A stretch of DNA of 64,000 nt, from positions 363,802 through 427,801 of the forward strand of contig JAKSZP010009201.1 of assembly GCA_022478985.1 (NCBI GenBank), read 5' to 3'. The notes under the pieces were generated by a model that saw nothing but the letters and a program-made list of their open reading frames with translations, was not told the DNA's origin and did not search any database. Position numbers and translations under genes: made by a program. This DNA is from Massospora cicadina (lineage: Eukaryota > Entomophthoromycota > Entomophthoromycetes > Entomophthorales > Entomophthoraceae). Positions 1-10,085 of the stretch are shown one piece after another; positions within the stretch are counted from its first letter, which is position 1, and every line of letters starts with the position of its first letter.

Positions 1-383
1 TAGACTTGGGAGCACCTGTGCGTGGACCTCTTTAAGGAGGTCTTGCAACGTGTGATTCAATTTATTCTTTTATATCTATTACATCTTCTGGTACACCTCT
101 GGGCCTACCCAGTTCCCTTCAAAACCGGTCACCAGTGCACCATACCACTGTACCAAACTTGGTTTTGAACAGCCCTCTAGGGCACAGACAAGTTTTTGAA
201 AATACCTCACTTATTATCACCATAACTGTGCTCAACACCCTCGCCATGATTCTCTAAAGTTCCAGCGCCCTCTGCTGGGCTAATTCAATTTATATAACTA
301 TGAATACTAGCTCCCTTGCGTTAGTCCTGTGCACCAAGCACCACCACGCTGAGTTTTTGAGTGTTATAGACACTCTCTTGACA
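1..383 (+). repeat. Partial A-family LTR (M), R-U5 part
   Basis: This matches the R-U5 half of the LTRs at 60175-61073 and, reversed, 928-1763 and 13223-14060. All share a CTTGTG...GGACCTCTTT...GAGGTCT block at the start and a TTATAGACACTCTC block at the end. The 5' part lies outside the window. The stretch after 383 does not resemble the self-primer binding site that follows the other A-type 5' LTRs. It is therefore more likely a solo or 3' LTR. Faint conservation of the hydrophobic LTR-encoded peptide can be read in it. Confidence 0.75.
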
Positions 384-757
384 AGCACGGCTTAAATTTA
401 TAGTTCTCTTGATCAAACTCCATTCCTTACTTGATGCTTTTCTGGTTAGCCCTTCTTTTTTGCACATTTCCATTACTTGTCCTCCTCGCCTCTCCCTTTA
501 GAAACCGCGGTTCCCATGGCCACATGCTGTGCCAGCCTAGTTTAGGTTTTCTTGCCAATAAAAAGGTCTTAAAAGCTTGTTTTACCTCGGGGTGAAGTTA
601 GATAAGACTTAATCATTTAGGGGATCTTCTCATGAAGCTTATCCGATTTCTTGTTCCCTATACTCCCCCAGGCTGGGCTTCATTTACTTAAGGGACTAGT
701 CCCAGAAAATTTTAGTTTCAACACATCCTGATTCTACCAATCTGTTTGTTTCTTTCT
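384..757. other. Unassigned spacer
   Basis: No reading frame, LTR or motif that I recognise. It lies between LTR M and the left target duplication of H1, so it may be host DNA or decayed retroelement. Confidence 0.4.
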
Positions 758-774
758 GTGCCTTGTGACTAGTT
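758..774 (+). repeat. Left target-site duplication of H1
   Basis: GTGCCTTGTGACTAGTT here is repeated with one mismatch (GTGCCTTGTGACTACTT) at 22291-22307. These positions are exactly where similarity between H1 and H2 begins and ends. A 17-bp duplication points to target-primed retroposition rather than LTR integration, which gives 5 bp in this window. Confidence 0.75.
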
Positions 775-927
775 TAGTTCTGCTTGACATCACTTTTGAG
801 TGATTTTGATAAAAAGGTAACATTAATTTTCCACCGCCTCCTAGACTGTATCAGTTTTCCATTTTTGTCTGCGGATCCACCACCTGCTGCCCAGTGTGGT
901 GCAGCAGTGCTCCACCTGCTAGCATTT
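775..927 (+). pseudogene. H1 coding fragment 1 (unknown protein, N-terminal part)
   Basis: An open frame enters from a CACTTTTGAGTGATTTT block shared with the start of H2 (CACTTTTGAGCGATTTT near 55772). It ends in LLAF where element A is inserted. The frame resumes without a shift at 14066 (TSQQANAS). The predicted peptide is rich in Pro, Ala and aromatic residues, with no domain I recognise. A further copy of about 100 bp of this segment is visible at 59430-59560. The function is unknown. Confidence 0.5.
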
Positions 928-1295
928 TTAAGGAGAGTGTCTATAACTCTCCTGTTTCCAGCGTGGTGGTGCACAGTGCACAGAGCCAATGCAAGTAAAC
1001 TAGCCGTTAGTGCTATATCTACTATTTCCCAGCAGAAGGTGCTGGAGCAATAATAACTAAAGAAAAGAAGTGTGATAAGTAACAATCCAAAAATGTCACA
1101 GTGCACAAGGAGAGAAGGGGTAAACGCCCCAGGTTGGAGGGTACCTGGGCGAACCAATGGTGCACGAGGTGATAATCTCATTGTGTTCAAAATGGAATGG
1201 TTATTGTGGCATGAGACCTCCACAAAGGGGTCTGCGCACAGGATCATCTGAAGTAACATTTCAATATAATAGAAAACGGGGAAATTTGTTGGGAA

Positions 1296-1306
1296 AGTTG
1301 ACCAAC
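1296..1306 (-). promoter_or_regulatory. Self-primer motif in 3' LTR of A
   Basis: GTTGGTCAACT on the minus strand, about 25 nt downstream of a TATA-like box. It is an exact reverse complement of the sequence just after the 5' LTR. It can also form a 7-bp hairpin (TTGTTGG/CCAACAA, 1286-1308), so the primer end has an alternative fold. Confidence 0.7.
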
Positions 1307-1318
1307 AAGGAGTATTGG

Positions 1319-1763
1319 TCACAAAAACATATTTAAGCTGAGTGGGGTATTATGGGTCTGCAAAAGTGTGCCCAAGACTTGACGCTCTAATAGGCAAATG
1401 CTCCTATCTGATTTGGTATAATACACCATAACTGCTTTCACTAAAATAATCGATTGCAGCTGTATTCTACCTGAACTAATATTTTTATAACTCGAATGGG
1501 CTTCAAAACCCCATTTGCCAATTACACGAATTGAACATTCTTTGTTTGTAATGTAGATCATCCGTTTTAAAGCCTGATCCAACACAAGGGGCTGGGCGTT
1601 TTGCACCTCATTAATACCAACCTGGGCATATTTGGCTTCTATCTAGCGTTGTCAAATGTGTGCTTAAGGTCATGAAGAGCCTGAAGTTTCACCTTCTGGA
1701 CCTCTTGTCGCCCAGCCTTATCCTTGACATTGGTTACCACTATTAAGTCATTCAACTATGACA
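1319..1763 (-). CDS. U3-encoded reading frame of A (3' LTR copy)
   Basis: On the minus strand, coding-like sequence fills U3 from its first base to the TATA-like box. It starts from a frame entering through the polypurine tract (EEWIMS). One in-frame TAG occurs in this copy where the 5' LTR copy has TGG (Trp), and there is one frameshift near 1610. The U3 of element L (60197-60415) encodes a related peptide: both have an N-K/D-K-A---QE--KVKL block followed by YAQVG. It may be the C-terminus of Pol or a separate protein. The function is unknown. Confidence 0.45.
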
Positions 1764-1782
1764 TTATCCACTCCTCCTTCTT
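1764..1782 (-). promoter_or_regulatory. Polypurine tract of A
   Basis: Minus strand GAAGGAGGAGTGGATAA directly precedes the TGTCAT start of the 3' LTR, as expected for the plus-strand DNA primer. It has the same G-rich..TAA|TGT shape as the tracts of B and J. Confidence 0.8.
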
Positions 1783-1878
1783 GGGCTCCACCCCTCTTCC
1801 AGGGGCGTTTGTTAAGGAGACGTTATTATAGGCAGGTGACAACTTCATAGCACCAATGGCTGGCTTAGACTTTGATTC
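1783..1878 (-). pseudogene. Post-chromodomain tail of A Pol
   Basis: The chromodomain frame stops at a TAG (1876-1878). The same frame continues without further stops through the polypurine tract into the LTR. The tail (MKL-PAYNNVSL---PGRG) aligns with the uninterrupted tail of element B (IKL-RAHKNVAL---PGGG). I infer that the stop is secondary and that the ancestral Pol reading frame extended to or past the polypurine tract. Confidence 0.5.
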
Positions 1879-2160
1879 CTAAGCCTCAGGAAAATTATTA
1901 TGTAATGGTTTTATCATGTATTGGGAATGTACACAGTCACGTGCTGGCACCCAACTGTCCTCAGCTGCGTCAAACCCCTTACAGGATACCAGGTACTCGA
2001 GACATCTTTTAACATGGCAGGAGGCTATTATTTCCTCCACTTCCCACTCTGGTTCCCCATCCTCAGATAAGCCGTAGAGTCGCAGGTGGGGGCCCTCAAA
2101 AAACAATAATTTGCTCTCATTTAAGATAAAGAAGATCTGGAACGCGGAGGGAAGATCCAA
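1879..2160 (-). pseudogene. Chromodomain, element A
   Basis: This fragment contains the last strand of the integrase GPY module (LDLPSAF) and a recognisable chromodomain: EWEVEEI..., LEYLVSCKGF, then a SWVPARD block. The family consensus is E-EVE-I, YLV-WKGY, -SWEP---L. The usual Trp of VSWKG is Cys here (TGG to TGC or TGT). Chromodomains at the integrase C-terminus guide integration to methylated-histone chromatin in chromoviruses. The preceding integrase frame is offset by one frameshift near 2162. Confidence 0.85.
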
Positions 2161-2163
2161 CTT

Positions 2164-3268
2164 TTAAGAGGCATGACCCACCTTCCTTACAACATGGTAA
2201 GGACCAATCCTCTTTGGACCCAGCTCTTTGCATGTCTGCTTGATAGGGATGTTATGCGCATCAAGCATCATTAGATCCACTTCCTTATACACTGGACCCA
2301 TATGGTGCTTACCATCAGCGTGCTCCTTATAAACTATCATAGCCGCCTCTAAGTTTTTGGAAACCCTTTTTTGGATTTTCTGGATGGGTTTTGACAAAGT
2401 CCACTAGCACTTCAACTTTATAACCACAGCTGGGCTCCATGTTGAAGGTGAGGTTAAAACCATGGTTGGCGAAAAAGGGGGAACAACTGATTGAAGAGTG
2501 CAAAGTATTGTTGTAGCTAAACTGGGCCATGGGAAGGTGAGAGACACAATATTTATATCTTTGGAGCGGTGTAGCACCGCAGAAACTGTATAAGCACTGG
2601 TTCACTAGTTCAGTCTGCCCATCTGATTGGAATTGATAGGCAGTTGTTTGGCAGAGGCGAATCTGAAGAGTCTTACACAACTCTTCCCAAAAGACGGAGG
2701 TGTTTAAGGTCCCTGGTCACTAATGATTTTTTGAGGAATTTCATGATTTGTAAACACATGTGTGAAGAAAAGCCTGGCCATCTCAATTGCGTTTATTGTT
2801 GCTCTGCATGGAATATGGTGGGAGAACTTTGTAAAACGGTCCACCACCTGATGGCATCATAGCCATCAGAGGCAGGTAAAACCACAATGAAATCTACTGA
2901 TAGGGAAGTCCAGGGCCCTTCACCTTTTGAACATGCACCAACAACCCCGCTTTAAGTTGACGAGTGGGTACATCTGATTTCAGATTAGGAACTCTTTACA
3001 ATACCCTTCACCTGAGAAGTCAAGCCCTTCCAAATTTAAGGGCATTATATTAATTTAAACGTCTTTGGTCTACCAGAATGACCAATGGTGAGTCCATCAC
3101 AATGATACCAGATGATTTCCAGGCGCAGTGGTCCATCAGGAACCCATAGGCGCCCCTGGACCACATTATCTCATCCTTCACGTGACAGCCCCTGGAGAGA
3201 TCCTCTTGATTTATAGCTCACTTAGCAAGTATAATAGTATATTTGGTAACTAGCGGCTGAGAAAGGGC
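2164..3268 (-). pseudogene. Integrase, element A (frameshifted)
   Basis: Retroviral-type integrase with DDE catalytic core, broken by several frameshifts and stops. The clearest pieces are the third catalytic region (QSDGQTELVN near 2600-2650, consensus DGQTERVN) and the C-terminal GPY module (KRIGPYHVVRKVG near 2170-2220). Upstream, VDRFTKFSHHIP-like and ISDQG-like segments cover the two catalytic aspartate regions. The N-terminal zinc-binding HHCC module is not readable with confidence. Confidence 0.8.
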
Positions 3269-3891
3269 TTAGGTTCTGAACAAACTGTATTTCTTTGCAT
3301 TTTCCAGAGGTGCAAGCGCATGTGTTTTGCCGAGAAAGTGGGAAGTTGAGATAAGTCTTACTGGTGTAATCATCAACTTGGTGTTATGAACTTCTACCTC
3401 CTTTGGATCAGGAGCTAAAGCAGGGTAGCGGCTCAAAGCATCCGCCAAACCATTCTCCTTGCTTTTGGTGAACTCATAAGATAATGCAAATTGGGCAAGG
3501 GTCTCATGCCAATGGGTCTGTTGTGGGGTTAGGACATGAGGAGCACGGTAGTAAAGTAAGGCACAGTGATCTGTATGTACATGAAAAGGTTGAGAGGAGC
3601 CATGCAAATGTTGACACCAATAAGTTAGCGCCTCCACCACTGCCAATAACTCCTTATCATAAACGGCGTATTTCAACTCTGGCAAAGACATTTTCCTAGA
3701 AAATAGCCCACCGGATGCTCAGTCCCATTTTCACCCACCTGTAACAAGGCAGCCACTATGCCGAAGTTGGAGGCATCAGTTGCCACAATGAACTCCTTTG
3801 AAGGGTCGACATGGCGAAGAACAGACGTGGACAACAGGGTGTACTTCAAGGCTTGGAAAGCGTCCTCTAAAAAGGGGGACCACTGAAGCAC
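3269..3891 (-). pseudogene. RNase H and linker to integrase, element A
   Basis: Ty3-type RNase H in two frames. 3673-3891 holds the palm-thumb end plus the first catalytic block ATDAS (Asp kept). 3269-3691 holds YDKELLAVVEAL, the VHTDHCAL block and the typical closing motif KENGLADALSRYP. The frame break falls near 3680. The degree of motif conservation suggests moderate age. Confidence 0.9.
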
Positions 3892-5011
3892 CTTGCACCG
3901 CTAGCCTTTTATAATGGCGCTGCCACCTCAGAAAGATTGGGTGTGAACTTCTTGAGGAGCGTACACATCCCCAAAAAGCTCTCGATTCCCTGACCAAGGT
4001 GAGGGTGGGCCACTCATGAATAGTCTTCTCCTTGTCTGGAGTTATCATGTAGCCTTGGTCAAACACGACGTTGCCCAAAAAAGTGACATGGGAATTTAAA
4101 AATTCACACTTGGTAATCTTCAGCGTAAGGAGGGCTGGCTTAACCTCTCTACCACTTTCAAAGATGTACTGCACGGGACTTATGATCAGGTGAAAACACT
4201 AGGATATCATCCATGTAGGCTACCGCACATACCCCTAACAAGTCCCCCAACGCTGCATCAATGTGGCGTTGAAAAAATAGCAGGGCATTCTCAAGCCCAA
4301 AAGGGCATGACCCAAAACTGGAAAATCTTTTTTCTGGTGAGGAATGTGGTTAATAACTCTTGTCCATTTTTAATCCCAATCTGATTGAACGCATTGAGGC
4401 AAACTAACTTCGAGAAGACCTTCGCCAACTCCACATAGTGTGCAATCTGTGAATCCAAAGGGATGGGATGGAGGTCTGGTACAGTAACATTGTTGTGATT
4501 CCCATAATCTATGCATGGGTGTATAGTACAATCAGCCTTCTCAACAAAGAGAAGAGGGGAGCAAACAGGGGAGTTCCGCTGAAAAATCGCGCCTTTGGCT
4601 AACTGCTCCTTCACCCACACATTTAACGCCTCCTCCACCAGGATGGTCAAAGCGTAAATAGTAGAAGAAACACGCACCAGATCCACAGTGAGTTTGAAGT
4701 CTTAGTCATACTTGGAATAATCAGGTTGTGCATCAGATGAAGCTGCATCAAAGGATGATTCCAAACCCTCCAAACAAGAAGGTAGGGGAACCACCACAAT
4801 GGGCTTCAGCACAGATGCAAGGCTAAGGGTGTGAAGTTGGGGCCAGTGGAGCAAGTCACCCTGAGCGTCAGCCTCAGATAAAGGAACAACTAGTGTGCGG
4901 CCATTTTTTACTGTTAAGAAAAGGTTATTCTCTTTCAAGTTGGTTCTTTTGTCAAACTTCCGCCACCAAAACCACACCCAAAATGAAAGGGTACTAGAGG
5001 TTTTTGATATC
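3892..5011 (-). pseudogene. Reverse transcriptase, element A
   Basis: Copies RNA into DNA. Readable motifs in order are a Pol spacer (4702-5011), WVKEQLAKGAIF and PVCSPLLFVEKAD (fingers), HPCIDYGNHNNVTVPDLHPIPL, VFSKLVCLNAFNQI (first catalytic region; the usual DL is CL), and VAYMDDILVFS. The YMDD codons are at 4206-4217 with both aspartates kept. Frameshifts lie near 4290 and 4170. The plus-strand copy in L (62139-63000) is homologous along the whole length. Confidence 0.92.
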
Positions 5012-5254
5012 TTAGAAGTGATCTGACAAGTAGTTCTTGCCAACCTGATAGTCCACTGTCCCAATGATCTTCAGAATGAGAATACCTTGGGATGCCCCTC
5101 CCCTAACCATACCACCTGGCAGGTTACTCAGCCCAAGATAGTCGGTAAGGCACAGGTCCATAAAGTTTTCAGTGGCGCCAGTATCCACCAGAATAGTGGT
5201 GCTGATTTTCCCTAAAGGAGACGAAAAGGTAGCAGTTAGAAGAAAATACCCCAA
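5012..5254 (-). pseudogene. Aspartic protease, element A
   Basis: Retropepsin-like domain with the catalytic triplet in LVDTGATENFMD. It is followed by a hydrophobic strand and a conserved GGMVRGGASQG loop that also occurs in L near 61965-61995. It processes the polyprotein in active relatives. It joins the RT spacer after a short overlap (5012-5064 are read in two frames). Confidence 0.88.
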
Positions 5255-5374
5255 ATTTCTTTATTTAAAGCAGAAAATTCCAGTACTTTACCACCAAACT
5301 CTTCATCTGGCATCAACATGTCACCCTGGTATGAGTTTTAATCAAATAATGGAGAGGGATATTTGGCCACTTTT
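5255..5374 (-). pseudogene. Pre-protease remnant of A, left of B
   Basis: Short coding remnant between the B insertion and the protease. It continues 12592-12967 on the other side of B. The junction is proven by element L, where the same sequence is uninterrupted around 61706-61710. No CCHC knuckle or classical gag core is visible. Confidence 0.6.
5370..5374. repeat. Target-site duplication of B, left
   Basis: CTTTT here and CTCTT at 12587-12591. The unoccupied site in L (minus strand CTCTT, 61706-61710) shows that CTCTT was the original sequence and that the left copy mutated. Confidence 0.9.
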
Positions 5375-6743
5375 TGTCATGGAAACGGCAGAAGAAGTTT
5401 AGACCAACCTGCCAGTTGGGACGCGTGAGCACCCAAAAATCATGCCAGAATGCCAGAGGCATTGCCAACCATATGACTTGATATGGAGCTGGGAAATAGG
5501 ATACCATGAAATGGTGGCGGAATGTCAGGGTTAGGAGTATCCCAATTGCAAACCACACTGAATATACTTCAGACCCAGGGGTTCTGGTAACAGGGGATGA
5601 AACTACTGGGATAGCTTCTGCGAGATTCTTGGTTGCTAAAACCACTTTGTTGGGGGTGGCAGAGAGCCGCATTTTCTCTTGTAGTTGGCGGACATAGGTC
5701 CATAAGATCCCTGTATATTGCTGCCAAAAGGAAATGAGAATAGGGTTATAAAGCCAAAAATTCAGACTTGTTGAGTCCAATTGGCAATGGAGGGGACCAT
5801 GGTAACCAAGAGAATCAGTAAGGCCCACCCAGAGTGTGGAGCGGCGGACCACCAGGGAAATACCATATAGAATGTGGTCAAACGGAAGGAGATAAAAATT
5901 TTGGGTTTTAATAAAATTTTATTTGGGAAATAAAGTAAAAAATCGACCAACAATTTTCTCAGTGCCTTTCAACGGATTAAAAAGTGGTCAATTGGGTAGT
6001 GATAAGGCGTGGTCAGGATCCACAAATTTGGCCTAACTGGCGAATTGGTTGATAGTGGGGGGGTTTATTCTTTGGGAACTGACATCACAAAATTTAGCGG
6101 TGGGCCGAGTCTCTGTCTGTTCAACCTCAAACATCTGGACCAGGGGTCAATTATGTTTCTGACAGTTAGCACGATGGCGTTTGGCCCTATAAGCGACAGG
6201 AATCCCCCAAGGCCATCCCATATAGGGATGGGACCATTTGGTTGGGATCAGGTTAGGGACAGCCAACCTGCACGCGCTCGGTCATTTAACCATTCATTTG
6301 GTCAATATTATCCCATGGGCGCAATGCCCAAATTACTATCAGAGGACTTCAAAATCTCTTCAATGGCGCCCAATATTTGTTCTACTAATTTAGGGGTCAA
6401 ATTGGAACTGTCAGTTGATCTGGCTGATATCTCATTCTTCATACTTTTACAGCCATTTGAATTTTGGCCATCAGCCCAATTGCCACCTGAATTAGGTCTG
6501 ACCAATTTTAGTTCAATGATCTTGGCACAGATTTCACTAAATCCCTACAACAGTTCCACTGAGGTGAGTGAGGGGATCGGGGGTGTGATCCAGAGCAGAT
6601 GGGCTGTCACCCATCGCTCATCAACTATGTGGGTGAGATCGCCCTGGGTGATGAGGGGTACCACCATCCTCTTTGGTGTTTTCTTATTCAGGAACGTAAA
6701 GATAGCTCGATTGAGAGCCAAAGGACACTCCCCAAGACTTACA
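5375..6743 (-). repeat. 3' LTR of element B
   Basis: Starts TGTAAGTCTTGG at 6743 and ends TTCCATGACA at 5375 on the minus strand. Similarity to 11222-12586 is patchy. About 5700-5940 is almost identical to the other copy, while much of U3 (6000-6743) differs visibly. Confidence 0.94.
5941..5951 (-). promoter_or_regulatory. Self-primer motif in 3' LTR of B
   Basis: Minus strand GTTGGTCGATT. It differs by one base from the complement of B's own primer-binding site (GTTGGTCAATT), and the mismatch would be a G-U pair in RNA. It marks the likely start of R. Confidence 0.6.
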
Positions 6744-7181
6744 TTACCCTTTCCTTTTTCTAGAGGGACAGCCCCCCCACCAGGAAACTTCACCAGAGCC
6801 ACGTTCTTATGCGCTCTAGGTAACTTGATAGCCATAATCATCGCGGCCTTCTGAAGTGGGCAGGGAGCCTCGGGGTGGGATGTGTGGAAAGCATCATCCA
6901 GGTCCATACAATTTCGTGCAACTGTAAGCCTTGACCCAACTGTTTTTGTAAGCTGGATATCCTTTCCAGGCCACAAGATATTGAACTGATTGTCACGATT
7001 TCCAAGATGCCAGGATGGCCTCCACTTTGGCTTCCTCCTCATTATTGATGACAATTGGTTCTAAGTCTGTGGGAATTACACCCTTAAAGGGCAACAGCTG
7101 GGATACATGTAAAACTGGGTGTTGCTTCCAATGCGTGGGAAGCTTCAAATGGAACACCCCATTTCCTAATACCTCCTCCAC
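6545..7181 (-). pseudogene. Chromodomain and C-terminal tail of B, running into the LTR
   Basis: The end of the GPY module (FHLKLPTHWKQHPVLHVSQL, 7080-7160) is followed by EEAKVEAILASWKS, the start of a chromodomain. A frameshift near 7000 moves the rest (RNRDNQFNILW..., MDLDDAFH) into a second frame. That frame then runs without a stop through the polypurine tract (VPLEKGKGNVSLG) and 200 nt into U3, ending at 6545. The chromodomain is weakly conserved. The tail is shared with elements A and J, which argues that translation across the tract is ancestral. Confidence 0.75.
6744..6761 (-). promoter_or_regulatory. Polypurine tract of B
   Basis: Minus strand AGAAAAAGGAAAGGGTAA directly before the TGTAAG start of the 3' LTR. 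Confidence 0.88.
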
Positions 7182-8377
7182 TAAGTGGGGACCTGAAGAT
7201 TTGCTGGCGAATTTGCAGGAAGGGATTTGGATTCACAAATGGCAAGTATTGAGCATGACATAAGAACCCACCATAAAGTCATGACCCGGAAGGCGCTTGT
7301 GATCCTGCAAATTGCTTATAGTCATCAATGGCTTTAGTGAGGTGTTCCCACACTAAAGCTTGGGTCAATTGAATATGGGCAGCATGATCCGTGGCAGCTT
7401 GCACTTCTGGTTGCAAGCATGCTCCAACTGAGAACGATGGGTTATAACCCAACGTTGCTTCATATGGTGAAAAACCCGTGGAAGCGTGAGTCCCATTATT
7501 GTATGAAAATTGAGCAAGAGGCAGGTCATCAGCCCAGGTATCCTGCGCTGCTACAGCATAACAATGAAGGTACTGTTTAAGAACTTGATTAACCCGCTCA
7601 GTCTGGTCGTCAGACTGGGGTGATATGCTGTGGATTGACAGGGGGTTATCTTAAGGATTGACAAGAGTTCACTCCAAAACTGGGTGGTAAACTGAGTACC
7701 CCTGTCACTAACAATTTCCTGGGGAAGACCAAACATCGAAAACACATGTCAAATGAATAGACACGCCGTTTCTTCTGACATAATTGCAGAAGTACAAGGA
7801 ATAAACAGGGAAAATTTGGTAAAGCAATCTACCACTACCATTACCGCTGTGAAACCATTAGAGCAGGGGAGGTTGACAATGAAATCTATGGACACCGAGG
7901 TCCATGGACCTTCCGCCTGTTGTAAAGGGTGCAGAAGACCATTTTTTCCAGAACGGTCCAACTTGGCCCTAGCACAAATAACACAATCGGCGATCCAAGC
8001 TGGAACCTCTTTGGTCAGTCCTGCCCAATTAAAGGTTCGCTTGATCAAGTCAATGCATTTCTTGTTACTGGGGTGTCTGACCACGGGGGGATCATGGTGT
8101 GTGTGGAATACGTTCAGGCGGAAGGAGGGGGAACCCAAACATGAGAACAAAAGTAAATGAGACCTTCTTCTAAAGAATATGAGGAGTGTTTGGGACTCAA
8201 GTGAGTCAAGTGTTCAATCAACTCCACGCCCTCAGGGCAGGCCATTTGGATGGCTAACACCTGGGCCAATAACAGATCATCAGGTGACAATGTGGCAGAG
8301 GAAACAACGGAGGGAGCGATTGACAGAATTTGAGTGGCAAAAATCATGGTTACGAGATCCTCTTCCTCAGGTTCCAA
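7182..8377 (-). pseudogene. Integrase, element B
   Basis: Integrase with a readable zinc-binding module (HDPPVVRHP ... CVICARAK, near 7980-8090). The first catalytic region is SIDFIVNLP and the second is IVSDRGTQF (near 7700). The third region is broken by a frameshift near 7640 but recoverable as a [12 protein letters not shown] block in another frame. 8114-8377 is the linker from RNase H. It inserts retroelement DNA into the host in active relatives. Confidence 0.9.
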
Positions 8378-8582
8378 GGGACAGTGAGCGGGACTATGTC
8401 TTAGGAAATTGGGAAGGACATTTAGCGCACCTTTGACAAATTCATATTTGAAGTTAAAAACTGCACAGGTCCCAATAGGTTCGGGCTTGCCAGTGTGCCA
8501 ATTTTTGAGGTTTGCAAAAATACAAGAGAGCTTGGTGATCTGTGTGAACTGTTAACTCATGATGAGCACCCTGCAACAGGTA

Positions 8583-9026
8583 CTACCAATGAGTTAATGC
8601 CCATGCAACAGCAGCCAGTTCCTTGTCATAAATGGCCCAGGACTGCTCCGTAGCAGTATATTTTTGGGAGAAATAAGTGACCAGATGTTTGAGACCATCA
8701 TGGTCCTGAAGCAGCACCGCGCCCACAACTACCAATGAAGCATTGCATGCAATGATATACAGTTTGGTAGGATTGGCGTGTTTCAAAATGGGAGGAGACA
8801 CAAATACTTCCTTAAATGATTCAAACGCCTGCTGGCATTTGGGGGTCCAACAAAATGGTACTTTTTTTCCTGTGAGGGGATGGAGCGGGGTGGCCAACTG
8901 GGAAAGTGTGGGGGAAAATTTCTTTAAGAAAATGATAGTACCCAAGAAACTTTGGAGCTGCTTCTGTGTAGTTGGGGTTGGCCATTCACGGATTGCATCT
9001 AATTTGTTGGGGGGGATGGCGAACAC
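8583..9026 (-). pseudogene. RNase H, element B
   Basis: Connection and RNase H domain: FLGTIIFLKKFSPTLSQLATPLHPLT, then a FCWTPKCQQAF block, then IIACNAS where the family has a TDAS active site. The catalytic Asp is replaced by Asn in that triplet. It continues with the YDKELAAVAWAL helix. The domain is inactive as written. Confidence 0.9.
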
Positions 9027-9031
9027 CTTCT

Positions 9032-9661
9032 TTAAGTACCAAGTTTCTGAGAAATGTAACCTCTTCCTTGTAAAACTTGCACTTGGAAGCTTTGAGGAAA
9101 CAGGCCTGCTTTATGCAAAGCAGCCACCACTGCTTCTAAGTCGATATCATGTTGTTTGGGAGTTGGGGAATGGACTAGGATATCATTGATATAAGCAATA
9201 GCGCAGGAGAGACAGAGATCCTTTAACACATTGTCGATCATTTATTAAAATTTAGCAGGAGCATTTTTCAGCCCAAAGGGCATTACACGAAATTGAAAAA
9301 TGCCTCGCCTCATTCAGATTGCAGTCAGCCATTCTTGTCCTTCCATCACTCAAATCTGATTGAAAGCGTTCACCAGATCCAATTTTGAAAAAACATGGGA
9401 TTTGGCAATTGCCTGACTGATTATCTGTTCTAAGGGCAATGGGTAGGGATCTGTAACTGATATTTTGTTCAGGTGACCGTAATCTATGCAAGGACGGAGT
9501 GATCCATCCAATTTTCTTGCAAATATGATAGGGGAGGCGATGAGAGAGGTTTCTTTGAACAACCAGCCTTTTTTTAACATATCATCCAACCAGGTATTGT
9601 GTGCAGCCTCTTCCTCCGCTGTATGAGGATACAGCGGGCAGTTGATGTTCACCAATTCCAC
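9032..9661 (-). pseudogene. Reverse transcriptase, element B
   Basis: Fingers and palm are readable: LKKGWLFKETSLIASPIIF, LDGSLRPCIDYGHLN, YPLPL, VFSKLDLVNAFNQI. After frameshifts near 9350 and 9250 comes AIAYINDILVHSPTP. The catalytic box is YIND instead of YIDD (GAT to AAT), so the enzyme would be dead. The spacer to protease (9662-10085) carries no clear motif. Confidence 0.92.
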
Positions 9662-10085
9662 GGTTGTTCAAAATCCACAATCATACCTGGAATGTTTTGG
9701 CAGATGGTCCACTTTTTTCATATCAAAGATTTCCCAGTATTGCATTAAGCTTTCAGGGAAATTGGCTGGGATGCCTGCGGAGGTAACTAAGGTAGTGATA
9801 GAGCTGGTTCCTTGTATTTTTTTGAGGGTGTCAATCAAAGGAACTCTCCCTCTGAATCATCATTGGTAAATGACAATGTATTAGACTCTAAGTGAATCTT
9901 CACATGTTGTCAACGCCACCATCCCACACCCAAGATCACTGGGAATACCAGGTTTGGCATGGCCAAAAACTGATCACAGAAGTTATATTGGTGGATTGAG
10001 AAGTGTAACGGCTGGTGAATGACATATGAAGACTGGTAAGCAGATGAGGCCACCATTACTGAGGCGCCCACATCCATTTCCAATT

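Larger units (their letters stand above)
928..1763 (-). repeat. 3' LTR of element A
   Basis: Nearly the same as 13223-14060. Read on the minus strand it starts TGTCATAGTTG at 1763 and ends CTCTCCTTA(A) at 928; the 5' LTR keeps the full ...CTCCTTACA end. U3 is about 455 bp. A TATA-like TTAAATATG lies at 1328-1337, and the predicted RNA start and self-primer are at 1296-1306. Differences between the two LTRs are concentrated in U5 (940-1000); U3 is almost identical. Confidence 0.92.

Noticed and set aside
1286..1308. TTGACCAACA at 1298-1307 and 13595-13604 taken as the LTR boundary (LTR of about 395 bp)
   Set aside because: Similarity between the two copies continues to 1763 and 14060, where a TGTCAT start, an adjacent polypurine tract and CATTT target duplications are found. 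The inner motif is the self-primer, not the end.
774..1322. Envelope gene in the 3' LTR of A (182 codons, hydrophobic, minus strand)
   Set aside because: It is the 3' LTR copy of the LTR-encoded leader frame and runs out of the LTR into flanking H1 sequence at its C-terminus. It has no furin-type site or env motifs.
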